The translations under genes and the position numbers were made by a program. A DNA stretch of 64,000 nucleotides from an uncultured bacterium. Its GTDB lineage: Bacteria; Planctomycetota; UBA8742; UBA2392. The DNA lies in assembly GCA_938014885.1 (NCBI GenBank), contig CALLQI010000018.1, positions 372,001 through 436,000 of the forward strand, in the 5' to 3' direction. Under the pieces are notes generated by a model, which saw only the letters and a program-made list of their open reading frames with translations, had not been told where the DNA came from and ran no database searches. Within the stretch, counting starts at the first letter, position 1. Each line of letters starts with the position of its first letter. Below are positions 6,534-16,816 of this stretch, piece by piece.

Positions 6534-9500
6534 CTACGACTTGCGACGACGGCGCAGCAGCACCAATACCGGGGCCAGCAGAGCAATCAAAGCACCGCCA
6601 CCGGCACCGACAGCGCAACCACCACCGCCACCACCGCCGCCACCGCCACCGCCGACGCTGCCTACGCTTGAGTAGGTGAAAGTCTGGGTGATGGTCTGGG
6701 GCGGCAACGCGCCACTGGTGATCACAATCGGTCGGTTGCTGCCCGAGCCAGCGGGCACGATCAGGCCCGTGATCTGCGTGCCACCGGTGATGACCGGCGA
6801 GCCCGCGCACAGCACGCCGCCGATCGTCACAGTCAGCGGGGCCATGAAGCCTGAGCCGACGATCGTGATCGGAGCGCCGCCCGCCGGGAAGTCACCGGCC
6901 GGCGTGAACGACGTTACGAAGAATTCCACAACCGACAGCACGGTGCTCTGCGGCAGCGGAGTGCCCAGCAACGGCGTTACCGCACCGGCCTGCACGTCGG
7001 CCGCATTGGTGATCGACGTGCTGAAGGTGACCGGCAGGGCAGCCCCTGCGGCACCCGTCGCCAGCAGGTTCACACGTACCCACACGTCGCGCGATGACGA
7101 GTTGGGCACCTGAAGCGCGGTGGTAAACACCGCGTTCACGGAGGTCGCGCCCGGGCCCTGGAAGATCAGGCTGTCTGTGCCGGCGTTGAAGGTGCCGTCG
7201 CCGTTGTCGGCCCACACTTCGACACCGTTGGTGGCCGACATGTCCGCCACCCAGTTGCCGGTGCCCGCGTTCGTGAGCTGTACCGACGTGACCGTCACGT
7301 CCGAGTTCGTGGCCGTGAAGCGGAAGCGCGCCAGCACATGTGCCTGGGCCGTGCCCGCCAGCAGCATTGTCGCTGCGGGCGGCGTGGGCCCGTTGCCGAC
7401 CGTGACCGCCGCGGCGTCGATGATCAGTGCCGTGCTGTTCACACTCAGGTCGCCGGTGACCTGGCCGCCGGCCGGCGGGGTGGCCTGCACGCCGGTCAGG
7501 CGCGCGTTCAGCGTCTGGCCGAACGTGGCCGTACCCGCAAGCTGGCCTACCAGGAAGAAGCGCCGGCTTGATGTGGCCGCAAAGGCCGTGTTGGTCAACG
7601 TTGCCGTGTACTCGTTGCTGACGTCAAAGCTGGTGCCCGCGGCGGCCACAGCAAGCTGGTCGGCCGCGTCGAAGGCATTGTTGGCGTTCGTGTCCTCGTA
7701 CAGCGCAAGGGTGCTGTAGGCGGTGTTGTGATTGGCCGTACCCGTGCCTTCGAAGTCGAGCGCGGTCACGGTCCAGGCAAAGGCCTGCGTGCTGAAGGTG
7801 CCTTCCCAGATTACGTGACCGATGCCGCCCGGGCCCTGGCTGTTGCTGTTCACGGTGGTGGCTGCACCGGGGCCGATCAACGTGACGTTCAGGCTGTTGG
7901 CAAAGACCACCAGGCCTGCGGTCGCGCCGGCAGTCGGTGCGGGCGTGCCGGAAATGATTGTGCCCGTGGCGGCACCCGAGGCTGCCGTGAGCTGCGTGGC
8001 GAACTCGGCAAGGTGCGTGGTGTTGATGTCGAACTCAAGTACCACGAAGTATTCGCGGTTGTCGCCAGCGACAAACTGGCTTTCGCCGCCCGACAGCGTG
8101 AACGTGACCTGGTTAGTGCCGCTGAAAGCGGCTTGGCTGTTCACCAGCACGTCCACACCGGCGTCGTAGACACCATTGCTGTTGTCGTCGCGGTACAGGT
8201 CAATCTGCGTCACGTCAGTGCCGAGCACACCACCTGCGGCCGCCGTGCCGGTGAACTCAATCGTGGTCAGGGTGTTGTTCTGGCCAGCCGGGTAGTCAAT
8301 CGTGAACGACTGCACCACGTGACCGCCCGTGCCGGCATAACCCGTGCCCTGCGTGGCCGGGCTGGTGTCGGCGATCGTGAAGGTCGGCGCGTCAATGCTG
8401 AGTCCCGCCATCACGCTGCTGGGCAGGCCCGAGGCCGCCGGAGAAAGCGCCGTCACACTGTACTGGAAGGTGTGGCCGGTGCTGGCGGTTGCATTCAGCT
8501 TCACGACCACGAAGTAAGTGCGTGACTCGCTGGCCGCAAAGGCCTGTTCGGCGGCCTGCACGGTGAAGGTCAGCGCGCCGTTGTCGGCCGGGAATGCCGT
8601 CGCGGCGGTGCCGATCAGGGTATCGTTGGCAAAATCGAATGCGCCGGTGGTGCCGGTTGCGCTGTCGCGATAGACGGCCACTTCACTGTAAGCCGTGCTG
8701 TCGTTGCCGGTGCCGCTGGAGGTGATGGTCATGGACAACAGGCTGGCTGCACCCGCGGAACCCGCCTGAATCGTGAACAGCCCTGCCTGAACACCGTTGC
8801 CGCCGCTGCCTGTGGCGTTGGCGAACACACCCTGTGCGGTGCCGACAGTGGCCGACACAGCAAACTCAGCCGCGATGACAAGGCCGTTCATGACAGTGCT
8901 GGGCAGTCCCGTTGCACCGTTTGGCGTGCTGGTGATACCAGTGACGCTGTACTGGAAGGTCTCGCCGACGCTGGCCGTACCCGCCATTTTGACCACAATG
9001 AAGTATGTGCGCGCCTCGGAGGCCGCAAAGGCCTGCTGGCCGGCTTGCACGGTAAACGTGGCAATGCCGTTGTTGGCCGAGAATGCGGCCACGGAAGCAC
9101 CGATCAGGGTGTCGTTGGCAAAGTCAAAGCTGCCTACGCTGCCCGTGGCGCCGTCGCGGTAAAGCGCGATCTCCGCATAGTCAGTCGAGTCATCGCCGGT
9201 GCCGCTGGCGGTGATGGTAACGGTGTTCAAGCTGGCCGCACCACCCGCGCTATTGGTGACGGTGAAGGTGCCGGCCTGCACACCATTGCCACCGGGCCCG
9301 GTCGCACCGGAGTAAACTTGCTGCGCGGTACCCGCCGTGGCGCTGATGGCGAACGGGTTGACGATGGTGAGGCCCGCCATTACGGATGTCGGTACACCCG
9401 ATGAGCCGGTCGGGCTGTTCGTGATTGCCGTGAGCTGATACAGGAAAGTCTGGCCCACGGTGGCCGAGCCACTGAGCTTCACGACAACAAAGAATGTGCG

Positions 9501-12500
9501 CGATTCGCCCGATGTAAAGGCCTGCTGCGCGGCCTGCACGTTGAACGTGAGGGCACCGTTGTCAGCCGGGAAGGCCGAGGCCGCTGTGCCAATCAGTACG
9601 TCGTTGGCGAAGTCGAAGCTGCCCACCGTGCCCGCCGCGCTGTCGCGGTACACGGCAACCTCGCTGTAGGCCGTGCTGTCATTGCCTGTGCCGCTGGCGG
9701 TGATCGTCAGCGAAAGCAGGCTGGCGGCCCCGCCGCTGCTGCATGACACCGTGAATACACCGGCCTGTACACCGTTGTTGCCGCTGCCGGTGGCGTTGGC
9801 GTAGACCTGCTGTGCCGAGCCAATGGTGGCCGAAGCGGAGAACGGGTTGGCAATCGTCAGACCTGCCATCACCGTGGAAGGTACGCCGGTGGCGCCGGTC
9901 GGTGAGGTGACGACTGCGGATACCTGGTAGCTGAAGGTCTGGCCCACAGTGGCCGTGCCATTGAGCTTCACCACCACAAAATAGGTACGGGTTTCGGCCG
10001 CAGCAAACGCCTGCTGCCCGGCCTGCACGTTGAATGTCAGCGCACCGTTGTCGCTGGGGAATGTCGTTGCGGCGGTGCCGATCAGGATGTCGTTGGCAAA
10101 GTCGAAGCTGCCTGTCGTGCCGGTTGCACCGTCACGGTAGATCGCGACTTCGCTGTATGCGGTGTTGTCATTCCCGCTGCCGCTGGCAGTGATGGTGATT
10201 GAGGTCAGGCTCGCCCCGCCGCCGCTGCTGGTGTTGACGGTGAACAAGCCGGCCTGGATGCCGTTGGCACCGCCGGAGTTCGCCAGCACCGGCGTCGCTG
10301 AGCCAGCCGTGGCCGTCACGTTGAACGGCGCCTCAATCTCAATGCCCAGCATCGTGGTGGTCGGAGTGCCGCGGCCATAGCCGGTGCCGCCGACGGTAAT
10401 CGACTCTACGGTGTATCGGAAGGTCTGCGTCGGGGTGGCGGTACCATTGAGCTTGGCCACCACGAAGTAGGTCTTGGTTTCGGACAATGCAAACGGCTGC
10501 TCGCCTGCCTGCACCGTGAACGCAATGGCACCATTGTCTGTGGGGAAGGTCGTGGCCGCGGTGCCGATCAGGATGTCGTTCGCAAAGTCAAAGCTGCCGA
10601 CACTGCCCGAAGCCGAGTCACGGTAAATCGCGACTTCGGAGTACGCGGTTCCGTCGTTGCCTGTGCCTGAAGCGCGGAGCGTGATACCGGTCAGGTCAGC
10701 GGCCGTGACGCCGGTGTTCTCAACCGTGAACCGTCCGGCCTGTACGCCGTTGCTGCCCGGGCCCTGAGCGTTGGCAAGCACGATGGCCGCAGTGCCTGCG
10801 ATCGCGTCCGCTGTCAGCCGGGTGCCCAGGACTTCAATGCCCTCCATGACCGAGCTAGGCAGGCCGCTGCCGTCGCTGGCCACGCTTGAAGTGATGGCCG
10901 TAACACGGGTCTTGAACGTCTGCTGTGCACTCGGAGTCGGTGTTCCGCCAAGGCGGATGACCACGAAGTAGCGCACGGAAGCCGCGCCTGCGATGGACAG
11001 CGGGGTGCTGAGGGTAAAGGTCTGGCTGCCGTTGTCGGCGCCGAAGGCCGTGATGGCCGTGGCCGCCAGCAGGTCAGCACCGTCCCAGTCGCCGCTGCTG
11101 TTCGTGTCCTGATACAGCGCAACGCGGGTGTAGCCGGTGTTGTCTGCGCCCGTGCCCGAAGCCGCAATGGTGATGCTGTTCAGCGTCACAGCGGTGGCTG
11201 CGCTAGTGTTGAAAACCTGGAACGTCCCGGCCTCGGTGTCGGTGGTATCGGTTCCCGCCATGTCTACCGCTGCACCCGGTTCAGCCTGGATGTGCAGGCC
11301 AGAGGTCTGGGTTGCCAGCGAGTAATAGATGGATTGCACGTTGCCAGTGAAGGTCGCACCTCCCGCCGCGCTGCTGGAGCTGGAGAAGTAGAAGCCCAAC
11401 AGGCTTCCGTTGGCCGGCGCGGTACCGTTCAGCTTGACCACAATGCAGAAGCGCCTGATTTCGCCGGCGGCAAACACTGCATTGGCGCCGGTGAACGTGA
11501 AGTCGCGGAAGCTGGTCCATGCCCCGGCGTGCTCCTGGATCAGCAGGTCAACACCTGGGTCAAAAGCGCCGCTATCGTTTGTGTCTTGGTAGAGCGCCAC
11601 GGAAGTGTACGCACTGGTTGCCGTGGTCGGGCTGCCGTACGCGTACAGGCGGATGTAGTTCATGGTGACGGGCATGCCGGCCGTATTGGTCACCGAGAAG
11701 ATGTTCAACTGGAATCCGTTACCACTGGGGCCGGTGTAGGTCGGAGCCACGGAACGTTGGGGCGTGATCGTTCCGGCCGCCACCGAGAATACCGGCGTAA
11801 GCATTGAGAAGCCCGGCAGCCACACCGTCGGCGCGCCGGTAAGCGGTGCACCTGTGGCGGCAAAGGCCGAAACCCGGACCTGGAACGTCTGGCCCGGCGT
11901 CGCCAGCGGGGTGCCATTGAATTTTACCACCGCAAAGAAGCGGGTCACGCTGGCTGCTGCCACTACGATGCTGTCTGTGAAGGAAAGCGTCCCGTTATCA
12001 GCGGGGAAAGAGGTCGCAGCCGTGCCCCACAGCGTGTCCAGGGGGTCGAATACGTTTTGTGTGCCGAGCGTCGGGTGATCCACGTAGATCGCGACTTCGG
12101 TGTAGGCCGTGGCATCGTTGCCGGTGCCGCTGGCCTGCAGGGTGAAGCTGGTGATCGTGGCGCTTGATGCGGACTGGTTGTCGGCGATGAAGCTTCCGCT
12201 GACGACGCCGACTCCGCCGCCGGTTTCCGCGGCCCAGGTGCCGGCAGGCGAGCCCGTGAAGCCCACGATGCCCAGCGCGCCGCCAAACACCCAATTGGTG
12301 TTGTTGCCGGAGTTCACGCCACCCGGCTGGGCGTATACGGTCGTGGAAGCATTCCCGTCCTGGATGTCGCAGTGCTGGGCGGTTACGGACCCGTTCACAA
12401 CCATCAGCCACTGGGTGGCCGCCGTGGTGCTGCGCAGCAGGATCTTCGAGGAAGTGGTGCCCTGCATGAAGAACATGCCATTGATCGTGAGCGTATCTCC

Positions 12501-15308
12501 GGCACCGAAGTCGATGCGGCGTCCGGCGACGGTGCAACTCAGGTCAAAGAACGTGTTGTCGCCGGTGATCGACGTGGTCGCAGACCCCAGCAAATGCACT
12601 GTTGTGTTGTTTGCTGCAATGAAGGCACCGGTGCCGGTGCTGTCGATGTCGCCCGAAACGCGCATCGTGCCGGCATTGTTCTGGATTGAACCCGCCGTGC
12701 TGATCGAGCCGATGTCCCACCCGTAGCCCGCACCGAAGTTCACAACGCCGAAGACGAGCGCGCTGGTCGCGGAAACCGAAAGGCTGCCGATGCTCAAGTT
12801 AGAGTTCAGCGTGCCTGTCGCGGAGTTGAATGAAACCGTCGCCCCGCCCGTCTTTTCGATGCGGCAGTCGGCGATGGCTATGTTTTGCGAGCCCGCTGAG
12901 GCGCTGCCGTACCAAGTAGAAGCAACCGACAGTGCGCCCGTGAACCGGACGATGGAAGTGCCCGTAGCCAGGAAAGTGTTGTTCGAGCCAGAGCCAAAGC
13001 TGACGCCGCCGGCGATCGAGATATCGCCACCGGTGGCAAACCAGCCCCACGCGGTGCCGTTGTTGCTGCTCATGTAGATGCTGTTCGTCAGGGTGCTGGT
13101 GTAGCTCAGGGTACCGCCCGAGATGTCAAAGCGCTGGCTTGAGTTCACGATCTGGTGCTGGCCCGAAATGGTTACCGTGCCGCCGGTGATCGAAAACTGC
13201 TTCAGTGTGCTGAACTGGTATACGGCAGCAAACGTGCAAGTGCCGCCGGAGATGTGCAATTCACCCGTAGAAGGCGAGGTGCTGGAAGTCGTGGCGATGG
13301 CAACACTGAGGTTATTGCCGCCGTTGCGGTAGGTGCCGTTGCGGATGTCCAGGCCCGGCGTTGCGGTCGACGCCACATTGTAGCTGATGGTCACCGCTGC
13401 CTGCTGCAGCACTTCGACGGTGCGGGCCGACTTGTTGATCGCCAGTCGGTAGAAGGTGGTGGCATTCGAGCCGCCGATGGTGGAAATGCTGCTTCCGCCG
13501 AAAATGACCACGGACGTTGAGGCAGTGAAGGTGCCGTTGTTGACCCAGTGGCCGTTGATGTTCAGCGTAGCTGTACCGCCGCTCAGTACCCCGCCCGAGG
13601 CGATAGTGAGGTTCAGCGCGTTACAGGTGCCCGACATCGTCGGCGCGTTGGGCAGCGTGCTGGTGTCAGGGATCAGCACACTGTCCGTGAGGGTCGGGAC
13701 TGTGGCCGGGTTCCAGTTCGAAGCTGTGCCCCAGGCTGTGCTGGTCGCTCCGGTCCATGTGTGCACACTCGGCGACGCGCCGAAGTTCCAGTTCGTGTTG
13801 TTACCAGAGTTCGTGCAGCCCGCCGCGTTCACAGCGTTGGCGGCATTGCTGTCCTGCACGTCACAGAACTGGGCTGTAACTGTGCCCGTGTTCTGCAGGT
13901 TCCACTGGGTCGCCGCCGTGGTGCTGCGCAGAATGATCGGGTTGCCCGTCACGCCCTGCAACACCAGCGCGGTGTTGATGGTAAGGGTAGTGCCCGCGCC
14001 AAAGTTGATCTGGCGCCCGGGCAGCGTGCAGTTCAGTGTCGCAAAGGTGTTGGTGCCGCTAAGTGTGGTGGTGCCAGAACCCGTCAGACTGATGGTGTTG
14101 CCCGTGGCCGTCAGGGTACCCGCGCCCGTAGTGCTGATGTTGCCAGCAATTGTCATCGCGGCCAGGCTGGTCAGGTTTACCGTTCCTGCATTGCTGATAC
14201 TGCCGAACCTCCAGCCAAAGCCCGTGCCGAAGGTACCTGCGAACGTCACGGAAGCGCCGGCGTTGACTACCAGGGCATCGACGTACGGACTGTAGCTGAG
14301 CGCGGAGGCGTTAGTGAAGCTCACAAGGCCCGCCGTCTTTTCGATGCGAACTTCGCGGAATTCCCAGGTGTTGGTCGCGGCCGAGCCGTTCAGAGTGACC
14401 GTGGAGTTGCCCGAGCCAATGAAACGGCACACCGAATTACCGGTAAATGTCACCGAACTGAAACTCGAGAGCGACCAGTTGCCTGTGATGTTCACGGTGC
14501 CGCCGCTGGCGAAATAACCCCAGCCAGCATTGGTGGTGTACAACTGGATGTTCGTGCCCGTTGAAGTGTACGTGATGCTGCCACCGTTGATGTCGAATCG
14601 GTGGCCACTGTTTGCGATGTCGTGGTTGCTGGTGACCGTTACAGTGCCGGAGTTGACCGTGAAACGCCCCAAGCTCCACTGATACACCTGATTCAGTGTC
14701 ACCACACTCGCGCCGTTCACAATCAATTCGCCACCAACGTTGGAAGTCGCGCTTGCACCGCCGCCGGTTACACGTCCGGCCGCGGTCAGATTGAAGCCGT
14801 TGGTGTCAAGCGCGCCGTTCTCAATATCCAGGGCGCACAGTCCGCCATTGCCCGCCAGACTGGCGTTGTTCAGAACCAGGTGTCCGGTCTGTTTGACCAC
14901 CACCGTGCGGTCCGTCTTGGTGATGTAGAGCCGGTTGATCGTCGTCGTCGAGCTCCCGCCAATGTTTGCGGGCGACGTACCGGACATCTGGACACGGGCG
15001 GTACCGGCGTTGTAGGTGCCGTTGTTGACGAAGTCGCCACCAAGCGTGAGGTTGCCGGTGCCTCCGTTCAGGACTCCGTTGGCCTGGATCGTAACGCTCA
15101 GGGCCGCCGCATTGGCCGACAGTGTAGGCGCGTTGGGCAGCGAAGTGGTGTCCGGGATCGTCACCGCGTCGGAGCCCGTGGGCACTGTGGCCGGGTTCCA
15201 GTTGCCGGCGGTGTTCCAGTCGATGCTGGTGGCTCCGGTCCAGGTGTGCTGTGCGCTCAGGGTGGCGGCGCAGGTCAGCAGCAGCAGCAGCGTGGCAAAG
15301 CGAAACAT
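6534..15308 (-). CDS. Giant secreted multi-repeat surface protein with C-terminal anchoring tail
   Basis: This is a 2924-residue protein. It starts at 15308 (MFRFATLLLLLTCAATLSAQ, a signal peptide) with GGAG 7-8 nt upstream. Residues about 20-1000 hold two beta-helix-like blocks, each opening with HTWTGATS and a NPATVPT/IPDT motif (near residues 21 and 514). About eleven repeats follow, of about 150-160 residues, with a core TAYSEVAVYRD, a Ca-loop-like DxNxxGxxD in the divergent copies, and RTYFVVVKLNGTA. Five central copies are nearly identical. An IPT/TIG-like domain lies near the end (FPAGGAPITIVGSGF). The C-terminus is twelve or so Gly, a Cys, a hydrophobic helix and RRRRK, like MYXO-CTERM/Synergist-CTERM sorting tails. 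It is probably a surface adhesin or matrix protein; the role is inferred. Confidence 0.85.
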   Translation of the reverse strand: MFRFATLLLLLTCAATLSAQHTWTGATSIDWNTAGNWNPATVPTGSDAVTIPDTTSLPNAPTLSANAAALSVTIQANGVLNGGTGNLTLGGDFVNNGTYNAGTARVQMSGTSPANIGGSSTTTINRLYITKTDRTVVVKQTGHLVLNNASLAGNGGLCALDIENGALDTNGFNLTAAGRVTGGGASATSNVGGELIVNGASVVTLNQVYQWSLGRFTVNSGTVTVTSNHDIANSGHRFDINGGSITYTSTGTNIQLYTTNAGWGYFASGGTVNITGNWSLSSFSSVTFTGNSVCRFIGSGNSTVTLNGSAATNTWEFREVRIEKTAGLVSFTNASALSYSPYVDALVVNAGASVTFAGTFGTGFGWRFGSISNAGTVNLTSLAAMTIAGNISTTGAGTLTATGNTISLTGSGTTTLSGTNTFATLNCTLPGRQINFGAGTTLTINTALVLQGVTGNPIILRSTTAATQWNLQNTGTVTAQFCDVQDSNAANAVNAAGCTNSGNNTNWNFGASPSVHTWTGATSTAWGTASNWNPATVPTLTDSVLIPDTSTLPNAPTMSGTCNALNLTIASGGVLSGGTATLNINGHWVNNGTFTASTSVVIFGGSSISTIGGSNATTFYRLAINKSARTVEVLQQAAVTISYNVASTATPGLDIRNGTYRNGGNNLSVAIATTSSTSPSTGELHISGGTCTFAAVYQFSTLKQFSITGGTVTISGQHQIVNSSQRFDISGGTLSYTSTLTNSIYMSSNNGTAWGWFATGGDISIAGGVSFGSGSNNTFLATGTSIVRFTGALSVASTWYGSASAGSQNIAIADCRIEKTGGATVSFNSATGTLNSNLSIGSLSVSATSALVFGVVNFGAGYGWDIGSISTAGSIQNNAGTMRVSGDIDSTGTGAFIAANNTTVHLLGSATTSITGDNTFFDLSCTVAGRRIDFGAGDTLTINGMFFMQGTTSSKILLRSTTAATQWLMVVNGSVTAQHCDIQDGNASTTVYAQPGGVNSGNNTNWVFGGALGIVGFTGSPAGTWAAETGGGVGVVSGSFIADNQSASSATITSFTLQASGTGNDATAYTEVAIYVDHPTLGTQNVFDPLDTLWGTAATSFPADNGTLSFTDSIVVAAASVTRFFAVVKFNGTPLATPGQTFQVRVSAFAATGAPLTGAPTVWLPGFSMLTPVFSVAAGTITPQRSVAPTYTGPSGNGFQLNIFSVTNTAGMPVTMNYIRLYAYGSPTTATSAYTSVALYQDTNDSGAFDPGVDLLIQEHAGAWTSFRDFTFTGANAVFAAGEIRRFCIVVKLNGTAPANGSLLGFYFSSSSSAAGGATFTGNVQSIYYSLATQTSGLHIQAEPGAAVDMAGTDTTDTEAGTFQVFNTSAATAVTLNSITIAASGTGADNTGYTRVALYQDTNSSGDWDGADLLAATAITAFGADNGSQTFTLSTPLSIAGAASVRYFVVIRLGGTPTPSAQQTFKTRVTAITSSVASDGSGLPSSVMEGIEVLGTRLTADAIAGTAAIVLANAQGPGSNGVQAGRFTVENTGVTAADLTGITLRASGTGNDGTAYSEVAIYRDSASGSVGSFDFANDILIGTAATTFPTDNGAIAFTVQAGEQPFALSETKTYFVVAKLNGTATPTQTFRYTVESITVGGTGYGRGTPTTTMLGIEIEAPFNVTATAGSATPVLANSGGANGIQAGLFTVNTSSGGGASLTSITITASGSGNDNTAYSEVAIYRDGATGTTGSFDFANDILIGTAATTFPSDNGALTFNVQAGQQAFAAAETRTYFVVVKLNGTATVGQTFSYQVSAVVTSPTGATGVPSTVMAGLTIANPFSASATIGSAQQVYANATGSGNNGVQAGVFTVSCSSGGAASLLSLTITASGTGNDSTAYSEVAVYRDSAAGTVGSFDFANDVLIGTAASAFPADNGALTFNVQAAQQAFTSGESRTFFVVVKLSGSATVGQTFLYQLTAITNSPTGSSGVPTSVMAGLTIVNPFAISATAGTAQQVYSGATGPGGNGVQAGTFTVTNSAGGAASLNTVTITASGTGDDSTDYAEIALYRDGATGSVGSFDFANDTLIGASVAAFSANNGIATFTVQAGQQAFAASEARTYFIVVKMAGTASVGETFQYSVTGITSTPNGATGLPSTVMNGLVIAAEFAVSATVGTAQGVFANATGSGGNGVQAGLFTIQAGSAGAASLLSMTITSSGTGNDSTAYSEVAVYRDSATGTTGAFDFANDTLIGTAATAFPADNGALTFTVQAAEQAFAASESRTYFVVVKLNATASTGHTFQYSVTALSPAASGLPSSVMAGLSIDAPTFTIADTSPATQGTGYAGTGGHVVQSFTIDYPAGQNNTLTTIEFTGTAAAGGVLGTDVTQIDLYRDDNSNGVYDAGVDVLVNSQAAFSGTNQVTFTLSGGESQFVAGDNREYFVVLEFDINTTHLAEFATQLTAASGAATGTIISGTPAPTAGATAGLVVFANSLNVTLIGPGAATTVNSNSQGPGGIGHVIWEGTFSTQAFAWTVTALDFEGTGTANHNTAYSTLALYEDTNANNAFDAADQLAVAAAGTSFDVSNEYTATLTNTAFAATSSRRFFLVGQLAGTATFGQTLNARLTGVQATPPAGGQVTGDLSVNSTALIIDAAAVTVGNGPTPPAATMLLAGTAQAHVLARFRFTATNSDVTVTSVQLTNAGTGNWVADMSATNGVEVWADNGDGTFNAGTDSLIFQGPGATSVNAVFTTALQVPNSSSRDVWVRVNLLATGAAGAALPVTFSTSITNAADVQAGAVTPLLGTPLPQSTVLSVVEFFVTSFTPAGDFPAGGAPITIVGSGFMAPLTVTIGGVLCAGSPVITGGTQITGLIVPAGSGSNRPIVITSGALPPQTITQTFTYSSVGSVGGGGGGGGGGGGCAVGAGGGALIALLAPVLVLLRRRRKS
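8390..10760 (-). repeat. Five tandem ~485-bp coding repeats
   Basis: Within the giant gene, the segment coding for SEVAVYRD or SEVAIYRD recurs near 8690, 9175, 9665, 10155 and 10635, spaced about 485 bp (about 160 codons). The flanking protein text is nearly the same each time (FDFANDxLIGTAATxFPADNG, then YFVVVKLNGTA). High identity over long units suggests recent unequal exchange. Collapse or expansion of copies in the assembly is possible. Confidence 0.8.
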
Positions 15309-15410
15309 GGTTTCTCCGTGAAGGTGAACGTCCACTAGCGAACCGACGCAAACCGGCCGTATCGCGGCCGACCTGCTTGCGCCAAGGGCCAATAGCCCTT
15401 GGTCAATTAC
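15309..15410 (-). promoter_or_regulatory. Structured leader of the giant secreted-protein gene
   Basis: The leader holds hairpin CCAAGGGC/GCCCTTGG (15382-15389 with 15395-15402, 5-nt loop) and hairpin CGGCCG/CGGCCG (15354-15359 with 15365-15370, loop TATCG). CGCAAG on one side can pair with TTTGCG on the other to enclose the second hairpin. Sense-strand blocks CAAG, CAGGT, TCGGCCGC and CGGTTTG occur in the same order in the leader of the other secreted repeat protein (26645-26720). Confidence 0.45.
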
Positions 15411-15782
15411 GTAGCATCAGGGTTGCATTGAAAGATTGCCGGTCACCACCAGCGACTTAACTGTCGCATGATGGTCAGGCACCATTTCCAGTCAGCCGAT
15501 TCCCCACAACTTCGCACCGTGGTGGCATCATACTGCACGAAATGAACTTCGGTAAAGGCATATCCGTCGGAACGCATGCATTTATGGGGATTCCGGCGTG
15601 AGAGAAGAGCCCGATCTAGCAACTACGTTTAGTTGTTGTCGCATCTTCGCGCTGTACATGCCAGCACAACGGCATTATGTGATACTCACCATTTCGTTGC
15701 GTCGCGTGCGCTGGAGGGTTCATCTGTCATCGTGTCTCAAGCCTCGCTGGACCCTTCCCGAACTGGCGCATATTCTCGCCGC
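15411..15782. other. Intergenic region upstream of the giant gene and the glycosyltransferase
   Basis: This is a divergent intergenic region. It is less GC-rich than the genes around it and must hold promoters for both directions, but I cannot pick a convincing -35/-10 pair. A 19-codon ATG frame (15543-15602) has no ribosome site and is not called. GGAGGG at 15713-15718 may serve a longer start of the glycosyltransferase (GTG 15732). Confidence 0.5.
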
Positions 15783-16742
15783 GTGAGACCCCTCGTTTCT
15801 GTAGTCATCCCTACCTTCAACCGTGCTGGCGGTTTTCGGGCCTCTGTGGACTCTGTGCTGGCACAGGATTACCGCCCGATTGAACTTGTGCTCGTCAACG
15901 ATGGCAGCAGCGACGATACCCGCGCCGCCATGGATGCGCTTGAGCCATTGGTCCGCGAGGCCGGCGTTACGCCGCTGTTCCTCCACAAGGAAAACGGTGG
16001 TTGCGCCAGCGCGCGCAATCTGGGTATGCAGCGCGCCACCGGCGAATGGATTGCCTTTCTGGACGACGACGACCGCTGGCTGCCCGAAAAACTCTCGGCC
16101 CAAATCGCGCGCCTTCAGGAAACCGGTGCCACGGCCTGCTGCTGCACTACCCGCAAACTGGTCCAGCGCGGCGAGATGCTCCAGCCGGACAAACCCGAGC
16201 GCCTGCTGCACGGCCGCGAACCGGGCAAGTTCATCGACGGGCGCAGCGACGCGCACCTGATCACGCTGGTGGTGTCGCGGGCACTGCTGCCGCAAGTGGG
16301 CGAGTTTGACACCAGCTTGCGAGTCAGCAGCGATACAGAATGGATCGCGCGGCTTGTGCACGTCGCCGACTTCTGCGCTGTGCCCGACGTGCTGGCGGTA
16401 TACGAATGGAACCCCAAAGCACTCAGCCGGGTCGAAGACCTGCAGGGCGAGCTGCGCCGCGACGAAGTTCGCCTGCGGCAACTGCACCTGATCCGCCAGC
16501 GCTGCAGCACCCTGCCCGGCTGGGATGAAGCCGCCTGGCAGCGCCGCGCCGCGCGCCAGTTCGACGAGGTCGTGAAGCATCACCTGTACGTCGGCGACGT
16601 TGCGGCCGCACGTGCCGCCTGGGCCGAGGGCATGAAGCTTTCGGGCGGTCTGGCGCCGCTGCCGCGCTTGAAGCGCAAGCTGTGGAAGGCCCGGCTGCTG
16701 GGCCCGTTTGGCTGGCGGTTGAAGCACCCGAAATTGCACTAG
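15783..16742 (+). CDS. Family 2 glycosyltransferase
   Basis: The GT-A fold opens immediately: VSVVIPTFNRAGGFRASVDS, then IELVLVNDGSSDDT (nucleotide-sugar binding), then GCASARNLG and AFLDDDDRW, the DxD metal/UDP-sugar site at about residues 90-98. At 319 residues it is a single soluble domain, probably associated with the membrane inner face through its partners. The start is set at GTG 15783, which gives the usual GT2 N-terminus directly before the first strand. GTG 15732 with a distant GGAGGG is an alternative. The acceptor is unknown; it could act on surface polysaccharide or glycoprotein. No other glycan genes are adjacent. Confidence 0.85.
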   Translation: MRPLVSVVIPTFNRAGGFRASVDSVLAQDYRPIELVLVNDGSSDDTRAAMDALEPLVREAGVTPLFLHKENGGCASARNLGMQRATGEWIAFLDDDDRWLPEKLSAQIARLQETGATACCCTTRKLVQRGEMLQPDKPERLLHGREPGKFIDGRSDAHLITLVVSRALLPQVGEFDTSLRVSSDTEWIARLVHVADFCAVPDVLAVYEWNPKALSRVEDLQGELRRDEVRLRQLHLIRQRCSTLPGWDEAAWQRRAARQFDEVVKHHLYVGDVAAARAAWAEGMKLSGGLAPLPRLKRKLWKARLLGPFGWRLKHPKLH

Positions 16743-16816
16743 TTTTCCGGAACTGGGCGGATCGGGGGTTCGTCCTAGGCGCGAACCCGAACTTCGAAAC
16801 CGACCCGGAGCCTGTC

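Noticed and set aside
8390..10760. Mobile element or CRISPR from periodic DNA
   Set aside because: The period of about 485 bp matches protein modules inside one open frame. There are no spacers or transposase.
15543..15602. 19-codon ATG frame
   Set aside because: No ribosome site, no conserved feature, and it lies in the probable promoter region of a divergent intergenic space.
16682..16816. Longer start for the serpin
   Set aside because: It would overlap the glycosyltransferase end and put 45 residues before a clean signal peptide that has its own GGAG site.
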